DNA of 64,000 bases from Macrolepiota albuminosa. Taxonomy: Eukaryota > Basidiomycota > Agaricomycetes > Agaricales > Agaricaceae. The DNA is taken from positions 1 to 64,000 of the forward strand of contig JAMWFC010000089.1 in assembly GCA_027475525.1 (NCBI GenBank), in the 5' to 3' direction. The position numbers and the translations under genes were made by a program. Within the stretch, counting starts at the first letter, position 1, and each line of letters starts with the position of its first letter. This document shows, in pieces, positions 1 through 14,700 of this stretch. The notes under the pieces were generated by a model. That model was not told where the DNA came from. It searched no databases and was given only the letters and a program-made list of their open reading frames with translations.

Positions 1-206
1 ATTTTAAACTATTTGGATTATTTTTACCATATTTTTACATTGTTTTGCTAAAAAACATCGTCCCCTGCATCCAGTGTCAGATATGAACTCAGCACATCGA
101 AATACGTTAAAAAACACCTTTCCGAAGTTTTTCCCACGAGTAGTTCAGGACCGCCAAAATTTTGAGCAATTTCAGAGAAAATTTTCACTATCTAGAGTAC
201 TTGTAT

Positions 207-2855
207 CTAGTTTAAGACAGCTTCAATGGACATCATTGCCTGCTGAGAAACCTGGCGATGTTGTTTCTGCTTTTGTACTGCCCATGCCGCCGCTTTGCCA
301 GTTAGCCCCATACGATAAGCACTCATAAACTGCCAAGTTCGGTTGATGAAACACCGAATCACAATCTCTGGACATGCATCAAGATATTTCACTGCAGCTT
401 CCTTTGCCTCTGCAAAAGTATTCTTTGGAATTTAATCACAATCTCTGGACATGCATCAAGATATTTCACTGCAGCTTCCTTTGCCTCTGCAAAAGTATTC
501 TTTGGAATTTCTCTGTATCTATACTTGACCCAACCCCAATACTTCAGATGTTTAGCTTCAGTAGACCCATAGATAATATAAAATTTGTACCATTTCAATT
601 GGATTAAGCTCACAATGGAACTTTGGCAAGAAGATGCATTCATGTCCTCGGTTCTTGATCAGAATCTCAAGCTGTGAGATTTGATTTGCAAAGTCTTCTT
701 GGTGACTGAGAATCCATGCCATGCAACAGTCACGATTTTCAATGGGACAGACTGGAGAACACTTTGCACGTTTCTTGTCAACTTTGAATCCACGCTCCTT
801 GAGAACTCATTCAAGTCCTTTGGGTCGACCATCAGGAAGAGTTATTTTCTGCACTTTTCCTCGATACACTGGATATGGATTTGTTTCAGGGATGATAGTG
901 TCACATTGTGTCCGTTGTTGGCCACCATCAGATTTATTCATCTCGAAAGCTTTCAGTGCATCTGGTGGAAGGGATGCATGAGCCGATGACTGATCAAAGA
1001 TAAACAACCCAGTGCAATTGGGATGTGCCTTCTCAAAGACATGGATTGTCTTGTCAACTTGAGCAAGCAATTGTTTGGCATCCCACCATGGATCACCATT
1101 AGAACCTGGATAGATAATTTCACGAGCTTCTTCAATCACAGCACCATCAGCATCATGATAAACCAGACGTCCAGTTTCAGCATTGATAAAATCAGAAACA
1201 TGAATTAGTCTTCCTCGCCCTTTCTTCTGTAAAATGGTTTGATCAACCTTCATCCTTGAGAATATTGGTATGTCAGTAAATAAGTTTATTTTAATGAACC
1301 TGACACTTACCATGCACTTTGCTTGTACTCATTTACTGTAAGACATGATTCATCTTGAAAACATGCAATGACCTCCTTTTCTCCTGGCTTCAGAGTCGGA
1401 GGAATACGCTTCAGCTCAGGTCCTTCATACTTTGCCATCCGCCGTTCAAACTCAGCCATTGTGGGAAGGAAGACATTCTGCCGATATGCCACAACATCAG
1501 CATGCTCGTGTCCATCCATATACACACCCTTTTGCAAGACTGTCAAATGCCAGCCAAGTTTTAGAAGCCATCAACGTGAGGTACGCTCACTGATAGATCT
1601 CTTGAGTACAATAGAGAGTGCAGGGAAAATTGTAAAATTCAACGCTTGTTGAAATCGTCGAGGTGTGACTTCATCTGCAGTCTGTGAGTTTAGCCAGTTG
1701 AGAACTGCTATTTTGACCTGTTCATTTGATAACAGAGTTTGTGAATTTCTTGCTCCTCCATGCTTTTCAATTGGGAGCTGCTCAAAGATCTGGTAGTGGC
1801 ATGCCAATGCCTGCAGTGTCCTTGCCAAATGAATGCCCTCACCATCATGCCATTGTTGGGCTACCTCCTGACTAGCATCCATCTTTCCGTATCCCTTCAG
1901 ACGCAACGTTGCAAAGCCTTGCAAAGCTAGAAGCTGGTTGATTTGGCTGGGTGACAAAGAATTCTTGTGTTTCTTCAGATCAGCATCGATTTGTTTATGC
2001 AAGTCGTTCCAATTTCGAATTTCAGATCTACCACCAATAGCTTCTTCAAGTTCACCCTCAAGTTCATCCTCCCATCCATCCTCATGATCTACAGCTCCAC
2101 TAACACTCTCCTGTCAGATGCTAATACCAGGTTCCAGAGGAATTTCAACTTCGACACTCTTTTGTCAGACACTGATCTCGGAACTCTGAATATCTGTGTC
2201 TTCTTGCTCAGCATCCGAGTCTGAGTCAAAAGTCTTGCAATCTGTGGCTGCAGGAGATGAAATCTGAGTTGAGGTTTCTGCAGATCGTGGTACGGCCTTT
2301 TGCAATGTCATAAAAAAAGAATCAAGGTTTGTTTGTGTCTTCCAGATCTTTTGATATCATTCCTTTGTGCATTGTGATTTACTCATCACATTGGGGCCTT
2401 TTTTGTAGGTTGATGATCATTCTGTACCATTGAATTCAGATGTCAGTGATAAGAGGCAAAATTTATTTTGGCACACCTGTTCTTTTTCTTTTCTTTTTCC
2501 TGAGTTCTCGAGGCAGCCACTTATCATTTAGATCATCATCCTTATGAGCAAGCTTGACAAGCCTTTCGGTGAGTTCTTGATCACTCCAGTCCCTATCTTC
2601 TTCCTCTAATTCAATTTTCTCACCATTATCTTGTATTTCCTCTATGAAGTCCTCATCCAAAGCAAATCTCTTATTCTTCCAAATCATTTCATCGTCGACA
2701 TCATGTCTGGTACCGTCATCAGGACTAGGTGCTTGAGATTGGTCGGATTTGTCAATGTCATATGTGGAACTGACAGCATGGGAGATAGTCACAGGGTAAG
2801 CAAGAGCAGTAGGTGGTATGGTCCAGCTTTGTTTATTTTTTTCTAGTGGACCCAC
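207..2855 (-). pseudogene. Degenerate DDE transposase of an agaricomycete DNA transposon
   Basis: Broken coding blocks on the minus strand line up in order as one transposase. An acidic and basic N-terminal region (2855-2463) ends in a Lys/Arg-rich stretch. A helical DNA-binding-like block covers 2002-1571. The catalytic core follows at 1546-807, and a C-terminal block at 643-207 contains YRYREIPKNTF and FMSAYRMGLTGKAAAW. Candidate catalytic acids are the Asp in CFQDESCLT, the Asp in FIFDQSSAHASLPPDAL and a Glu near PIEM, which suits a DDE nuclease. From memory, this block order is common in mushroom genomes in proteins annotated as DDE endonucleases. Stops and shifts interrupt it several times; one shift is caused by the 77-base duplication at 357-510. 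Terminal repeats were not identified with confidence. It is probably inactive as assembled. Confidence 0.8.
357..510. repeat. Exact 77-bp tandem duplication (site A)
   Basis: Bases 357-433 and 434-510 are identical over 77 bases, and the match stops exactly at both ends. The duplication lies in the C-terminal part of the transposase. Because 77 is not a multiple of three it shifts the frame: the same peptide (YLDACPEIVI) occurs once in each of two frames, and dropping one copy joins them. See the finding on k-mer overlap. Confidence 0.95.
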
Positions 2856-5356
2856 TTGTGAAATTTGTAATGTTTTTGCAGATTAATCCTCAGATAATCA
2901 AAAGCTATCGATTCCGCATTTTTTCTGTTTTTTCTCTGTTTTTTTACAGGGACCACCAAATTTTGGGGGTCAAAATCATCCCTACCTATGAATTAAAGAA
3001 ATTAGCTTGTGGAATTCTCTTCATACAAGGCTAAAGAGTACATTTTCACAATAAAATAAGAATCTCACAGATTACTCAGTCTTTCAAAATTGGTTGTTTG
3101 TTTTTGTTGTGTTTGATTGTCCGCAACTGTAATGCGGCACGCTCTTCACCACACATTGATACGGTGATATCAAAACGGTCTCTATCCTCTCGTGAGAGAA
3201 GGGAGGTGAGAAGAGTTCTGCCAATGAAGCCTACATAAACTGATGATTAGGATAACTGATACAGATAGGGAATGAAATCACCTGAAGCTCCAATTAAAAA
3301 AAGTGATATTTTCGAATTTGACATGTGAACAATTTACAACAAGTACCAGTAAGAGATGTAAGGGGCCAGACTGAAAGCGTTGTCCAGTATAGTGATTAAA
3401 TATCACGTTAAAACTTGTTGACAGGACTGATAATCCCTTCACACCCCCTATGTCAAACAAGAACCCTGTGACTGTTGGGTGCCTGAATTTTCTGGAATTT
3501 CTGAAAAGTATGTCTCTGGAGTTTGAACTCTCAATAGCTATAGCGGTCCAGTGCAATATATATACAAGTATAATACTGGATCGCCATAAAAGTGAATTCT
3601 GAGGTGACAAATCTTTTCCAAGACATTTGCGCAACAAGTACCAGTAGTTACAACTTCCTTGCACACAATCTGTTGAACCATTGTCAACGCTGGCCACTAT
3701 TTCACCGTCATTTTGTTGATTATTGCTTTGTCTCTCTACTTCTCTCATTATCTCTCTGTTTCCTTTCTACAATGACACTGCATGTATGCATATATAAATA
3801 CATACACATTTCTACATAGTACCCTCAGTCCTTTACACAAAACTGAGGGTAAGTTGCGTCATTACAGATCTAGACTATCATACTAATGTTGCACCTACAG
3901 AACTAGTACTTACTATACTATTGCGTAGATCAGAAGTTTCCACACAATCCAGTCACTGCTGGCACCCAATTGTATTTCCTTGGGAAAAAGTGAAAAGGAA
4001 ACCTGTTATGCCATTTCCAATGTATCAATTTCTGATGGAAAAAGTCTTTAGACAAAGGAAATTGCCTTTTTCTATTGTAAAAACCTAGCTAAGAAACAGG
4101 CAACAGGTTTCTTTGACCCTGTTTTCATCGGAAACAGATTCTGGCCTCAGTAGTGAGTCAAAATAAGGTCCAAAGCCATGGTCCCATGATTCTAATGACA
4201 GCTTGTCTTGGCTATCCCATTGTCATTGAGTCCTACAGTTGCTTCTCGATGCGCACGATAGTGTATTGTGTTCTGCTTCTCCTCTTAAGAAGCTCTGTAG
4301 GACATTTTTCTCAGGGAGGCGAGGCATTGAAGTTTTTGATGAACCATGAGGGAACAAGATTTTTTTGCAGCGGGTCTTGAACGGGTCCATCCTAGTCGGA
4401 TTTTTGTATCGTAACCCTTCTGTTAAGCCTCAATTCAAACACTCGCTATCTTAATCTTAAAGGCTTAACTTTATCTATGTTCAGCCTCTGAATTACGGAT
4501 GCATATGTGAATGAACTCTAACGGAACATAACCTAAATGCTCCAAGGTCACTTACTTCCGAGAGCTTCCTAGTATGAATCTTTCATAGACTAACTCCTTA
4601 GTAGGTCCTGGCCTTGGATTCTTTGATTAGACAATTGTGGTCGTCATCGCGTCAGATTTACTATGTGATGCGCCGCATACATAGTGTAATTGGAGAATGC
4701 TTGATAGAACTTCAGTGTAATCCTACGATTACGACCACCTATCACAGTAGACGTATTTAGACTTGTGTGGCTGACCTTGCTTCCGTTTTCGGTTTCCCAT
4801 ACTTGATCCCTCTCGTTACCTTTTTTGCCTCCGTTGTTATCATTCTTATCTTACTTGAGTAAGTATGCACTAGATATCGCTCGCGGAATATAGCGAGTTT
4901 CTGTTGTTTGTCGGTGCTGTCTTCAGTGAGGACTTTGTCCTACATTCAGACCTACAAACCATGCAGTATCAACGATTGCTCCTGCGAGTATTAAAGCTTA
5001 TTGTTAAAGGTGATATGATTCTCCAAAACCTAACATCGTGCCGAACACAGAGTTTGAACAGAAATCAGATTTTGTTCTCGAAGGAGTAATTTCACATAAT
5101 GCGAGCTCCATGAATGCGCTCCTAGCTAAAGGTTGCGCACAAGTTCTATAATGCAGTGGCGTTGGACAGGCTGCTTCTCAAAATAATACAACACGTCATA
5201 AGAGTTGTCAAGAATACTCAACTCCACTTGAAGATCATATACTAGTCCCCATTCAGGATGTTCCATTCACATAATGTCACCCGTCACAAGGCATATGAAA
5301 GATGAAATGTTACACGCTGTATTGACAAGTCTCGAAGATTGTTCACTGTACTTACC
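2856..5356. other. Gene-poor stretch with decayed sequence
   Basis: No open frame here resembles a known family. The longest open stretches (minus strand 3748-3278, plus strand 4153-4380) show no motif and no plausible splice partners. The stretch is AT-rich near 2880-3060 and holds the small hairpin at 3820-3851. The 5.2-5.36 kb part should contain the promoter of the downstream P450 gene, but no clear TATA box was found. Confidence 0.5.
3820..3851. repeat. Short hairpin with TACCCTCAGT arms
   Basis: TACCCTCAGT (3820-3829) is followed 12 bases later by its reverse complement ACTGAGGGTA (3842-3851). The same arms, one base longer, occur at 23374-23414. Matching arms that begin and end with TA suggest a remnant of a small inverted-repeat element or abutting terminal repeats. 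It is too short to be an intact transposon. Confidence 0.5.
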
Positions 5357-7481
5357 ATGATGTCCTGGATGCCCACCATGCCTGAATTGTTGGTGGTTGC
5401 GCTTACCACTGCTATTGCAGTCTACTTTTTGCTTCATTGCAGCCGGACATGGCAAGTTTGGCCCTCTGGTGTTCGTCATTTTTTCCCTGGCTGTCTTCAC
5501 TCATTGGTGCTGAATCGGCTGATACCAGCCGAACTCCGTACCCGCCATTGGGCCTACAGCCCCGCTCCTGTCATACATAGGTGCTTTTCGTCTCATGTTC
5601 GATAGCTCAAGGACCATACAGGAGGGCTATGACAAGGTAGCTCTTGAATTAGCCCCACTACCTATGATGAACAATTTTCCAGTATAATGGATTGTTCAGA
5701 ATCGCCGATTTTAGGTCGTGGACTGTCATAGTCAGTGGCACGCAATTGATTGAAGACGTTCGGAAGGCTCCTGAGGATGTCCTCACTTTTGAGGCTGCGA
5801 TTGATGAGGTGCGGTTTGTGCCCACTCTAGGAGAGCGGTACCCCCTGAAGGGTCTGATGCGCTTATGTATGATGTATGATGTTTGACAGGCGATCCACGC
5901 GCTGGCGCCCAAGACAAGACGGAGCCATTTCCACGTTCCTATCATCCAAACACAGCTGACGAGAGAGCTGACGAATTCCTTTGATGCAATTCGAGACGAG
6001 GTTATGACGGCGTTTTCCGAAGTGGCTCCACTGACCGAGGGTGTGTGAACTTTGTTTGCAGAAAAGATAGACTGAGCGAGCATCTTGTTATGTAGAATGG
6101 TCGAGATGTCCCGCTTTGGATACTACCCTCGAGGTGGTTGCCCGGACGCGTGTGTTTGTGGGTGTTTGTGGGACTTCCACTGTGTCAGTCGGCTGAGTTG
6201 ACGTTGAAGGGTTTGCTGACTTTGGTAATTTTTTGTGCAGGTCGCAATCCGGATTACATCTCCATGTGCAAGGACTTTGCAGTAAATATTAGTAAAGCCG
6301 CATGGGTCATCAGACTCTTCTCTCCACGCTTGAAACCGTAAGTTGCGGGATTGTTGTAGGTTTTATCTTCCTAATGTGGATGAAAAGATTGGTGGGACGA
6401 CCATTCGTCAATGTACCAGCTGCATTGAAACAATGTATCGCACACCTTCGTCCTGAGGTAGAGAAAAGACGAGAGAAGACGGCGATAAACGGAAAAAACT
6501 ATGAAGGAAAACCTGTGGGCGAAAAATGGGTCCCAAGTAACCTTTACTGACGAAGGGTATAGCAAGACATTCTTTCATGGTTCATGGATGACGTTGATGG
6601 TGAAACGGACGAGCAAAAACTGAGGCATGTGGCCTTTCATCTGATGATGATTAATTTCGGCGCAGTGTATACAATAGCGACGGTATGTTCCCGGATTTTT
6701 TCGATCCGTAGGACTGATCAGAGCTGACCATCTTGGATATTAGAGTTTTACACAAGCCTTGTATCATCTCGCTGCCCATCCGGAGTGTATCGGCCCACTA
6801 CGTGAGGAGATTGAGAACGTCACATCGAACGAAGGATGGACCAGAGCTGCAATGGGAGAGCTGCGTAAGCTCGATAGTTTCCTAAAAGAGTCGCAGAGGA
6901 TCAGCGGGCTCGGAGCAAGTTTGTCTTTGTCTTCTCTCTTAGATCGATCCTCGGCGTTAATCAACCCTGCCTTAGTTTCGTCCTACCGTCGCGTGCTCAA
7001 GCCGTTCACGTTCTCTAATGGGACGACGATACCTGCTGGGATGACGATCGGCGTCGCGGCGTGGTCAACCCATCTTGACGAGGCGGTATACCCAAATGCA
7101 CGCTCTTTTGAAGGATTCCGGTATGCGGCCGACCAGAAGGATTCACGTCAAGCACAAATGGTGTCTTCTTCTCAGGACTTCCTTGCGTTTGGTCTTGGTC
7201 GACATATGTGGTGAGGATACCTTGTTTTCAGTTTTTCCCGTTCTTCTCGTCCTTCCGGGTTTGGTTTGGTTTGCTGACTATTACTGTATCACGTTGATAG
7301 TCCTGGGCGATTCTTCACTGTCATTGTGTTGAAAGCGATGATGACGCACGTGTTGATGAATTATGATTTGAAGCTCGAGAAGGAGGGAGAGCGCCCGAAG
7401 GATCACTGGTTTGTGACAGAGAATATCCCTGATAGCACAGCAAATGTTTTGCTGAGGAGAAGGGTTCCAAATCAGGCATAA
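5357..7481 (+). CDS. Cytochrome P450 monooxygenase, frameshifted as assembled
   Basis: Membrane-bound haem-thiolate monooxygenase. The N-terminus is a hydrophobic anchor (MPELLVVALTTAIAVYFLL). After a first intron the protein resumes with SVPAIGPTAPLLSYIGAF, a proline-rich hinge typical of basidiomycete P450s. Further blocks are QTQLTREL, VFVGLPLC, the helix-I region around 6600-6690, the K-helix ESQR (about 6890) and the haem loop FGLGRHMCPGRF. The loop is split by an intron at 7211-7300 that restores the haem-ligand Cys across the junction. About ten short introns can be placed with consistent phase. The only break is a 10-base duplication at 6152-6171. The sequence resembles the group often labelled ent-kaurene-oxidase-like, but the substrate cannot be inferred. 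Start: in-frame ATGs at 5357 and 5360. Confidence 0.85.
6152..6171. repeat. 10-bp tandem duplication that shifts the P450 frame
   Basis: GTGTTTGTGG is present twice in tandem (6152-6161 and 6162-6171) inside a P450 exon. Upstream coding (LEVVARTR) and downstream coding (VFVGLPLC, then NPDY after an intron) are in different frames because of the extra 10 bases. A 10-base intron is not possible, so the allele is disrupted or the base call is wrong. Confidence 0.8.
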
Positions 7482-7744
7482 AACTGGTTATTGTTTAAAG
7501 AACTTGCTCTACATCGCGTTGTTTCCTGGAAGATTTCTTGTAATTAGCCATTGTATCTGTTTAACACATAGTCAGCCTTTTGTTCCAAGCTAATTGCGTT
7601 TCTTGTCGACGATGTGCACAAGAAGAAAGACAATTACGTAATACCACAGGATTACTTGAAGACTCAGTTGTTTGGTTACTACTACTCCAGCACCATCCAC
7701 AACACATACCACCGCTGTTTCACATTACAACACAGATAACTATT

Positions 7745-8553
<809 letters not shown>

Positions 8554-8754
8554 GATCTGGTCTCGTGGCAAGTGTTCTCCCTTCGCCACGACATAAGCCT
8601 TGTAGTCAATTGTGTTTGAGGCGGTGGCCACGCTTCTGTCATCCACGTGACTGAGAAGGCGCCAATAGACTCGCCCTAAACATGCGTGACCGTGTTCATT
8701 TCTGTGGTTTGTTGATCCACGCCCCCAGGCAAGCGCTTGTGCTCGTCGCCGGCC

Positions 8755-11700
8755 ATGGCGAGCGACTCGTCGGATCTGTGGTCCCCACGAAACGGGACGA
8801 CGACGTTCAGCTCGCTCTCCGTCTCACAAACACCCCTCTCACCGTCAAGATATTCGTACTCTTATTCAGGTGTGGACCATTCAAGAACACTCGTTCTGGG
8901 CACTGAGTTTTATTCAGACACTCAACGGCCGTCTTCAGATAGCGGCGACCGCAGTCCAGGCATACAAATGAGGCGCAACACCGTGTCTCCAACGCAAACC
9001 TCTGACTCTGAATCCTACACCGACTCCAACTCCATCGACGAGGTCGAGGCCACCCTCAACGACCTCGACCAACAATTCGAAAACGCCGAGCAAGCGCTCA
9101 CAGAATGGTCCCGAGGCTCCTCTTCGCGTTCACCGTATACGTCAGACTCGTACTCGGGGCCGGGCACGTTCACAAGCACAGGATATACAGGTTCCCCGTC
9201 CTACGTTTCGCTCCCAACATTCAGTCAACGCCCAGCCGCAGCTTCTCCATCTGACCCTCGTGTGCGCCTCAGCAGAATCTCCGAGAGAACAGAGGAATCT
9301 TCTCGTCCCGTCTCTGGGTCTTTTTCTGCAGCCGGTGGCACCAGGCCAGCCAACCCAACACCAGATGCATTTCGCCGCTCAGCACTGCTTTCGGGTACTT
9401 CTTCTTCTCATCCACGCACGTCGGCTGATCCTGGACTGCCGCCTCCGGGACGCACCGGCGAACTCATCGCTGTCTTTGAGACCAGCTCTGGACATGCTAG
9501 GACTTCTACCCCAGGAGAGAGTGCTTCCAGCCCTTTATACAGCACCAGCTATGGATACGGCTCACGACCTTCATCACCCTCCAAGCCGTCAACGTCATTC
9601 ACGGCAACAGACACAAGGCCCACGGGTTCGTCCTTCCTATCGCCTGCCACGCGGCCTTCGACGTCCATGTCGGGCGATGGCACGTTCCTTTCGACGACGC
9701 CCGGTGGGACGTTGACACGCACCACAGGTTCTTACCTCACACCAAGTTACACGCAGTCGCCCAGCACGTTTAGTCGCACAACTCGCACAGAGACTGACAC
9801 AAGATTTACTGGAACTGACACACCTATCTACACGGGAACCGACACTCGTACCTTCACGGGAACTGACACTCGTACCTTCACCACAGATAACCGGACGAGG
9901 GCGGATACGCGTACATACACTATGACGTTCACAGACACGTCCGTCACGCCCACCTCGACTTTACGTCGTCCCCAACAGACCTCTCCTCGTTCACCATTAA
10001 CGTCAGTGCGCAACATCATAGCATTATGGAAAGAACGCACGCCTTCGATCAGCCGACCGGCCGGAATGACCTCTGCAGTGGGTTCAGCAGGCGTCTCGCC
10101 CCTACCAGAAGCGGGAAGAACGAGAAGAATGCAAAATGGAAATGGCAAGGAACCAGTAACGCCAACACGGAACGACAGAACCAAAAGTGCACAGCCGTCC
10201 CCTGGCCTTGACGTTGCAGATTTGCTTCCTTATGCACAAAGCACAGAGGCAGTGAGTCCATCGCGCTCAAGTTCTAATCGGTTTTTTGACTTTGTGCATG
10301 TTTGTCTATAGCCTCTCTTTATCGGCCAACTATGGTTCCTCAATGTTCATGACGCGGCTCCGTACCCTTGGCAGAGATGTCAGGCACTTCTCTATCCAAA
10401 CTCGTTGCTTCTTTCGTGGCTGTCTCCAACAGGCGGAAGGGGTATTGTGGCTCTCGACCTTTTGAATTGTACTAATGTCCAGTCTGCACCTTCCCCGACC
10501 CACCCCTCGGCACGAGATGACATTGGAACCATAGCGGCGAGAGAACAGAGTATGAAGAAGGATAGTCAACCGTTGATGGATATGCTTGTACCATTCCATA
10601 TGTTTTATGCGGATGGAGTTGAGAGGCTAGCGGCGGAGAGTTTATTGGAGCGACAGAGATGGGTCAATCGTCTATGGTAATGTTATCCTCTCTTATTCGA
10701 GTCTTCGTGCACTGACGCGATGTACGCGGCTGCAGGGAGGCAGTGAACCGACCGGTCGTCATGCCAGATTCCTCATCCGTGATGCGCTCGCCAGCTGGCT
10801 CAATCCGAACCATTCTTTCCATCGAAAGTTGCTCAAGCGTCACGAGCAGTGGTTCGAGTTCAACAGTTTACATCCCCCCCTTAAGCACCCTCCCTTCGAT
10901 CCCTGACTTTTCATCCAACGCATCCATGCGCTCCTCTAGATCTGACAGACTTACGCGCGGGGCATCAATCCTCTCTTCCCATCACACACGTACAGTTGAT
11001 GACACCGTCATCTCAAACCAAGAGTACATCTACCCCGGCGATGCACGCGCCATCCAGCCCGCTCGAACCGGTTCTCTCCTCAGACGCAGCGGCTCTATGG
11101 CAGACCTTGACGCCGAGTTCGCCATGGCAGTTTCGCGCGCAAGGGACGCAAGACCGGGTTTGGGATTTCCCAATCTGGTGCTAGGCGGAGCGCCTGTCAC
11201 GGTTTCGAGTGGCCCGAACCTCGGTCGCAATGTGGTCGTCACGCCACCCCCCGGAGGCAGGGGAAGCGATCGTGCGCGCTCTGAGATTTCGGACGAGCAA
11301 TTTTTCTCTGCTAGGTCGACGGAGGGATCGAGGTCGGCTCGTTATACGCCGACTTCCTATTTATCCGAAAGCCGCTCGTCAACGGGGCTCAGGACGGATG
11401 CGACGCCGTCGCCGTATGGGTATACTACTACTACGGGTTCTATGACGAGCGGGACGCATATTGTGCCCTCGACGCTGTCGTATCGAGGAACAAGCTCTGC
11501 GTCGTATCTGGGTGACTCGCATGATGCAAGCTCGAGGCCGTCTGGTAGTACTGCGCCCTCGGGGACCTCGCTCTCGAGGACCAGAGAGGTGAGAAGGAGG
11601 GGACCGAGAAGTTTGAGGTCGCATTCGTCGGGGCCGTTGACAGATGGCTCGTCGGATAAAGAGAATTCGAGTGGGAGTTTTACGTCAGATACTAGGACGC

Positions 11701-14700
11701 AGTCGACGGACTCGAGGAGTCATCTAAGTTCAAGTTATACTCCTAGCAGCGCGACTTACTCCCGGCTTTGTTCGGAGGGCAGCCGTAACTGTACGACGTC
11801 GGGAAGCGGGAGTTATTCATCCGGGAGCAGGAGCTATACAGATAGTGGAAGTTACACGCCCAACTACAGTTATGCCAGCCGCAGCTACTCGTCTGGTGAG
11901 TCTGGTATTCGGACGGGCAGTGGTACTGCAACGTCATCGGACGAGACGGGCTACGATATCTGCTTCTCTTCCGACATTTCTGAACGGCTGACGACGTCCC
12001 GCGACCAGTCCATGACACCATCATCGTCTGTGACCCCGCTGAGACGAGAACAAGAACAAGTGAGCTCGGACGTGGAGTCAGAGAACTTTGTCACGGCTTC
12101 TCAGGGTAGCTCGGACTACGTCTCAGCGAGGAGTCCATCCTTGGAGGGCTCTGCCCTGTCGGCTGGGGACTCTGAGACGTCTTCTTATAAATCGTTCCCC
12201 ACCATCCCTTCTGATACAGAGTTCATGACGCCGGATACAGGCTACTCCCACTATCGCACGAGCTCTGAGCCGTCGTCACTGGGCTCAGAGTATATCACTG
12301 CAGAATCGTGCCCTACAATTCCTTCGGAACAGAACAGTCCTGCTCTGTCTTCGATCAGGTTGAGGTCGGAAGCTGGTGCTCCAGATGTGGTGCGCTTGCC
12401 TACCCTTTCGGCGATTCCGTCGATCAGCTCGCCGTCGGTGTTCTCAGATGTTTCCCCACCTTTGCCGTCACCATTGTCGGAAACATCTTCTACTCATCTA
12501 ACGTTGTCGCTGCCTTCTCCCTTGCCGCCGTCGCGTTCCTTGTCGCCATCTCCTCCCTTGCCGCCGTTGCCTGAACCGGTGCCAACCTCACCCATGCCAA
12601 TCTCAGCCATGCCAATCTTACCCGCGCCAATCTTGGTACCTTCGTCTCCTGACCTCCCGCCGTTGCCCCCAGTTGCTCCTTCCCGTTCACCGACGCCGAC
12701 TCCTCAGGTGCGCTCGCTGGCAACCGAAAGTAGGGTTGCGACGCCGACTCGGATTCCGTCCCGTGCGCCATCTTTGGATTCTGTGACAAGGGAGGTGTCA
12801 TTCGACCAAAGCAGTACCAGCGTCCCGCCCGCTCCCGAAAGTGTGGTACTATCGAATTCAGTCGCAACACCTTCGACGTTGATCCTGTCAAGCTCTCCAG
12901 CACCCTCTGAACATCCGTCGACGCCGGCTCCTCGTTTTCCAGCTGTGCCTTCAGCATCCAGTCCGACTATCTCGTCAGTATCAAGCTTGGCTGACTTGAC
13001 ACCAGTGTTGTCAGAGCCACGTAACGCATCGTTGTCTGATCGCGCGCCACCACCGAGAAGCCCTCAGCAGAGAACAGATCTCTCGTACGAGTCGTCTCAG
13101 TTGGCACCGTCGCCGTCTGTGATGACCTTGGCCATGCCAGAGGGGCACGACGCGTCATTCGACACAAGCATCTTGAGGCCTTCTGGATCCGGTGTTTCTT
13201 CAGTGGACAGAATGAGCGCTATTCCTGAGACGCCGACTAATCTTTCGTCTGCAATCTCTGGCTCGCCGCTTCCGCAGCTGACTCCTGTACCGATGCTGCC
13301 ACGTTCTATCTCGACGTCTTCTGTAGCGCCAACACCGTCTCCTCTACATGAGCGTTTACCATTGCCTTCATTGTCGAGTCTTTCTACGTTGTCATCGACC
13401 ACGACCTCATCATTAGTGACCACTCCGAGGACCTTCACGTTGTCGTCTCCACGCCTGTCGGATGTTCCTCCGCTTGCGCCTTCTGAGGTGTCCTCATCGC
13501 GTGTTCGGACGCCGTCTGCCCTTGCGTTGTCTGAAGCGACGTTGAGCCCCAGGGTGCTGTCCGATGTTCCTCCGCTTGCGCCTTCTGAGGCGTCTTCATC
13601 GCGTGTTCGGACGCCGTCTGCCCTTGCGTTGTCTGAAGCGACGTTGAGTCCCAGGGTACTATCGGATGTTCCTCCGCTTGCGCCTTCTGAGGCGTCTTCA
13701 TCGCGTGTTCGGACGCCGTCTGCCCTCGCGTTGTCTGAAGCGACGTTGAGCCCCAGGGTGCCGACGATTGGACCGTCGCCTGTGTCGTCACGGGCTATCA
13801 GCACGCCCTCGGAACTGAGTCTTCCTGAGGATCCTATTCAAGGTCCCCCGTTGGATTTGGCCCGGCCTCGTTCGGATGCATTGGTAAGATCCTTCATTTT
13901 GTTTGCTACGTTCTGATAGGTTGACGAAATAATCAGTCCCCTCCTTTGCCTCGGACACCACTCGAGGCGCCAGAGGGTTCTATCATCGTTTCAATTTTGA
14001 CACCTCAAGGTTCTGCGCAGCCGACTCAAGCCGACCTGCCAACGGTGATATCGGAAAGTGTGCCGACGGAGCGTGATCTTTCAAGAGATATTGACCGTAT
14101 CGCAGACGATCTTCGTCAGTATGATATTGCCCGGGGAAACGAAAATAGAGAGCTGTCGGACAACGTACGCGCTCTCCGAGATGAACTGCGCGACCTTTCC
14201 GACTACCTGCATCGAAGTCCGCCACATCCGCCACCACCAGACTTGCCTCAACTTTTGGATGAAATAGTTGGTGGAAGTACTCCCGTTTCTACGTTATCCC
14301 CGATTGATCAACGCGTGCTACACCCCCCAACTCGTACAACAAGCCTCTCCAGCAGCAGCGTAGGGTCGTATCTTACTTCGTACTATTCGGACGACGATCT
14401 TGTGGAATCAGAGTCGTGGCACAGCCCACCTTGGCATGCCCCAACTCCGTCATACGTGCCATCGCTCATCCAGGACGAAATGTTCATGCCTTCTCAACCA
14501 ATGTCGTCTCAGGATGCTCCGCCGCCTGATGCACATGCTTTTTCTCCACATGCTATGCCTGCTGCTCGCTCTTCTCCTGCTGCACCTGCTCGCTCTTCTC
14601 CTGCTATACCTGCTCGCTCTTCTCCTGTTACACCTGCTGCTCGCTCTTCTCCCGCCTTACCTGCTATCCCTGCTCCTCCGCCCTCACCCTCAAATGGTGA

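Noticed and set aside
357..510. Treating the 77-base duplications as target-site duplications or transposon footprints
   Set aside because: Four unrelated sequences share one period, two cases break genes only through the extra copy, and no inserted element lies between the copies.
13097..13804. Long open frames on the minus strand opposite the giant PH gene, with repeated DNARADGVRTRDEDASEGA-like units
   Set aside because: They are the reverse reading of the 102-base sense repeats; codon-biased, GC-rich repeats keep several frames open. The sense frame continues for thousands of bases with spliceable exons.
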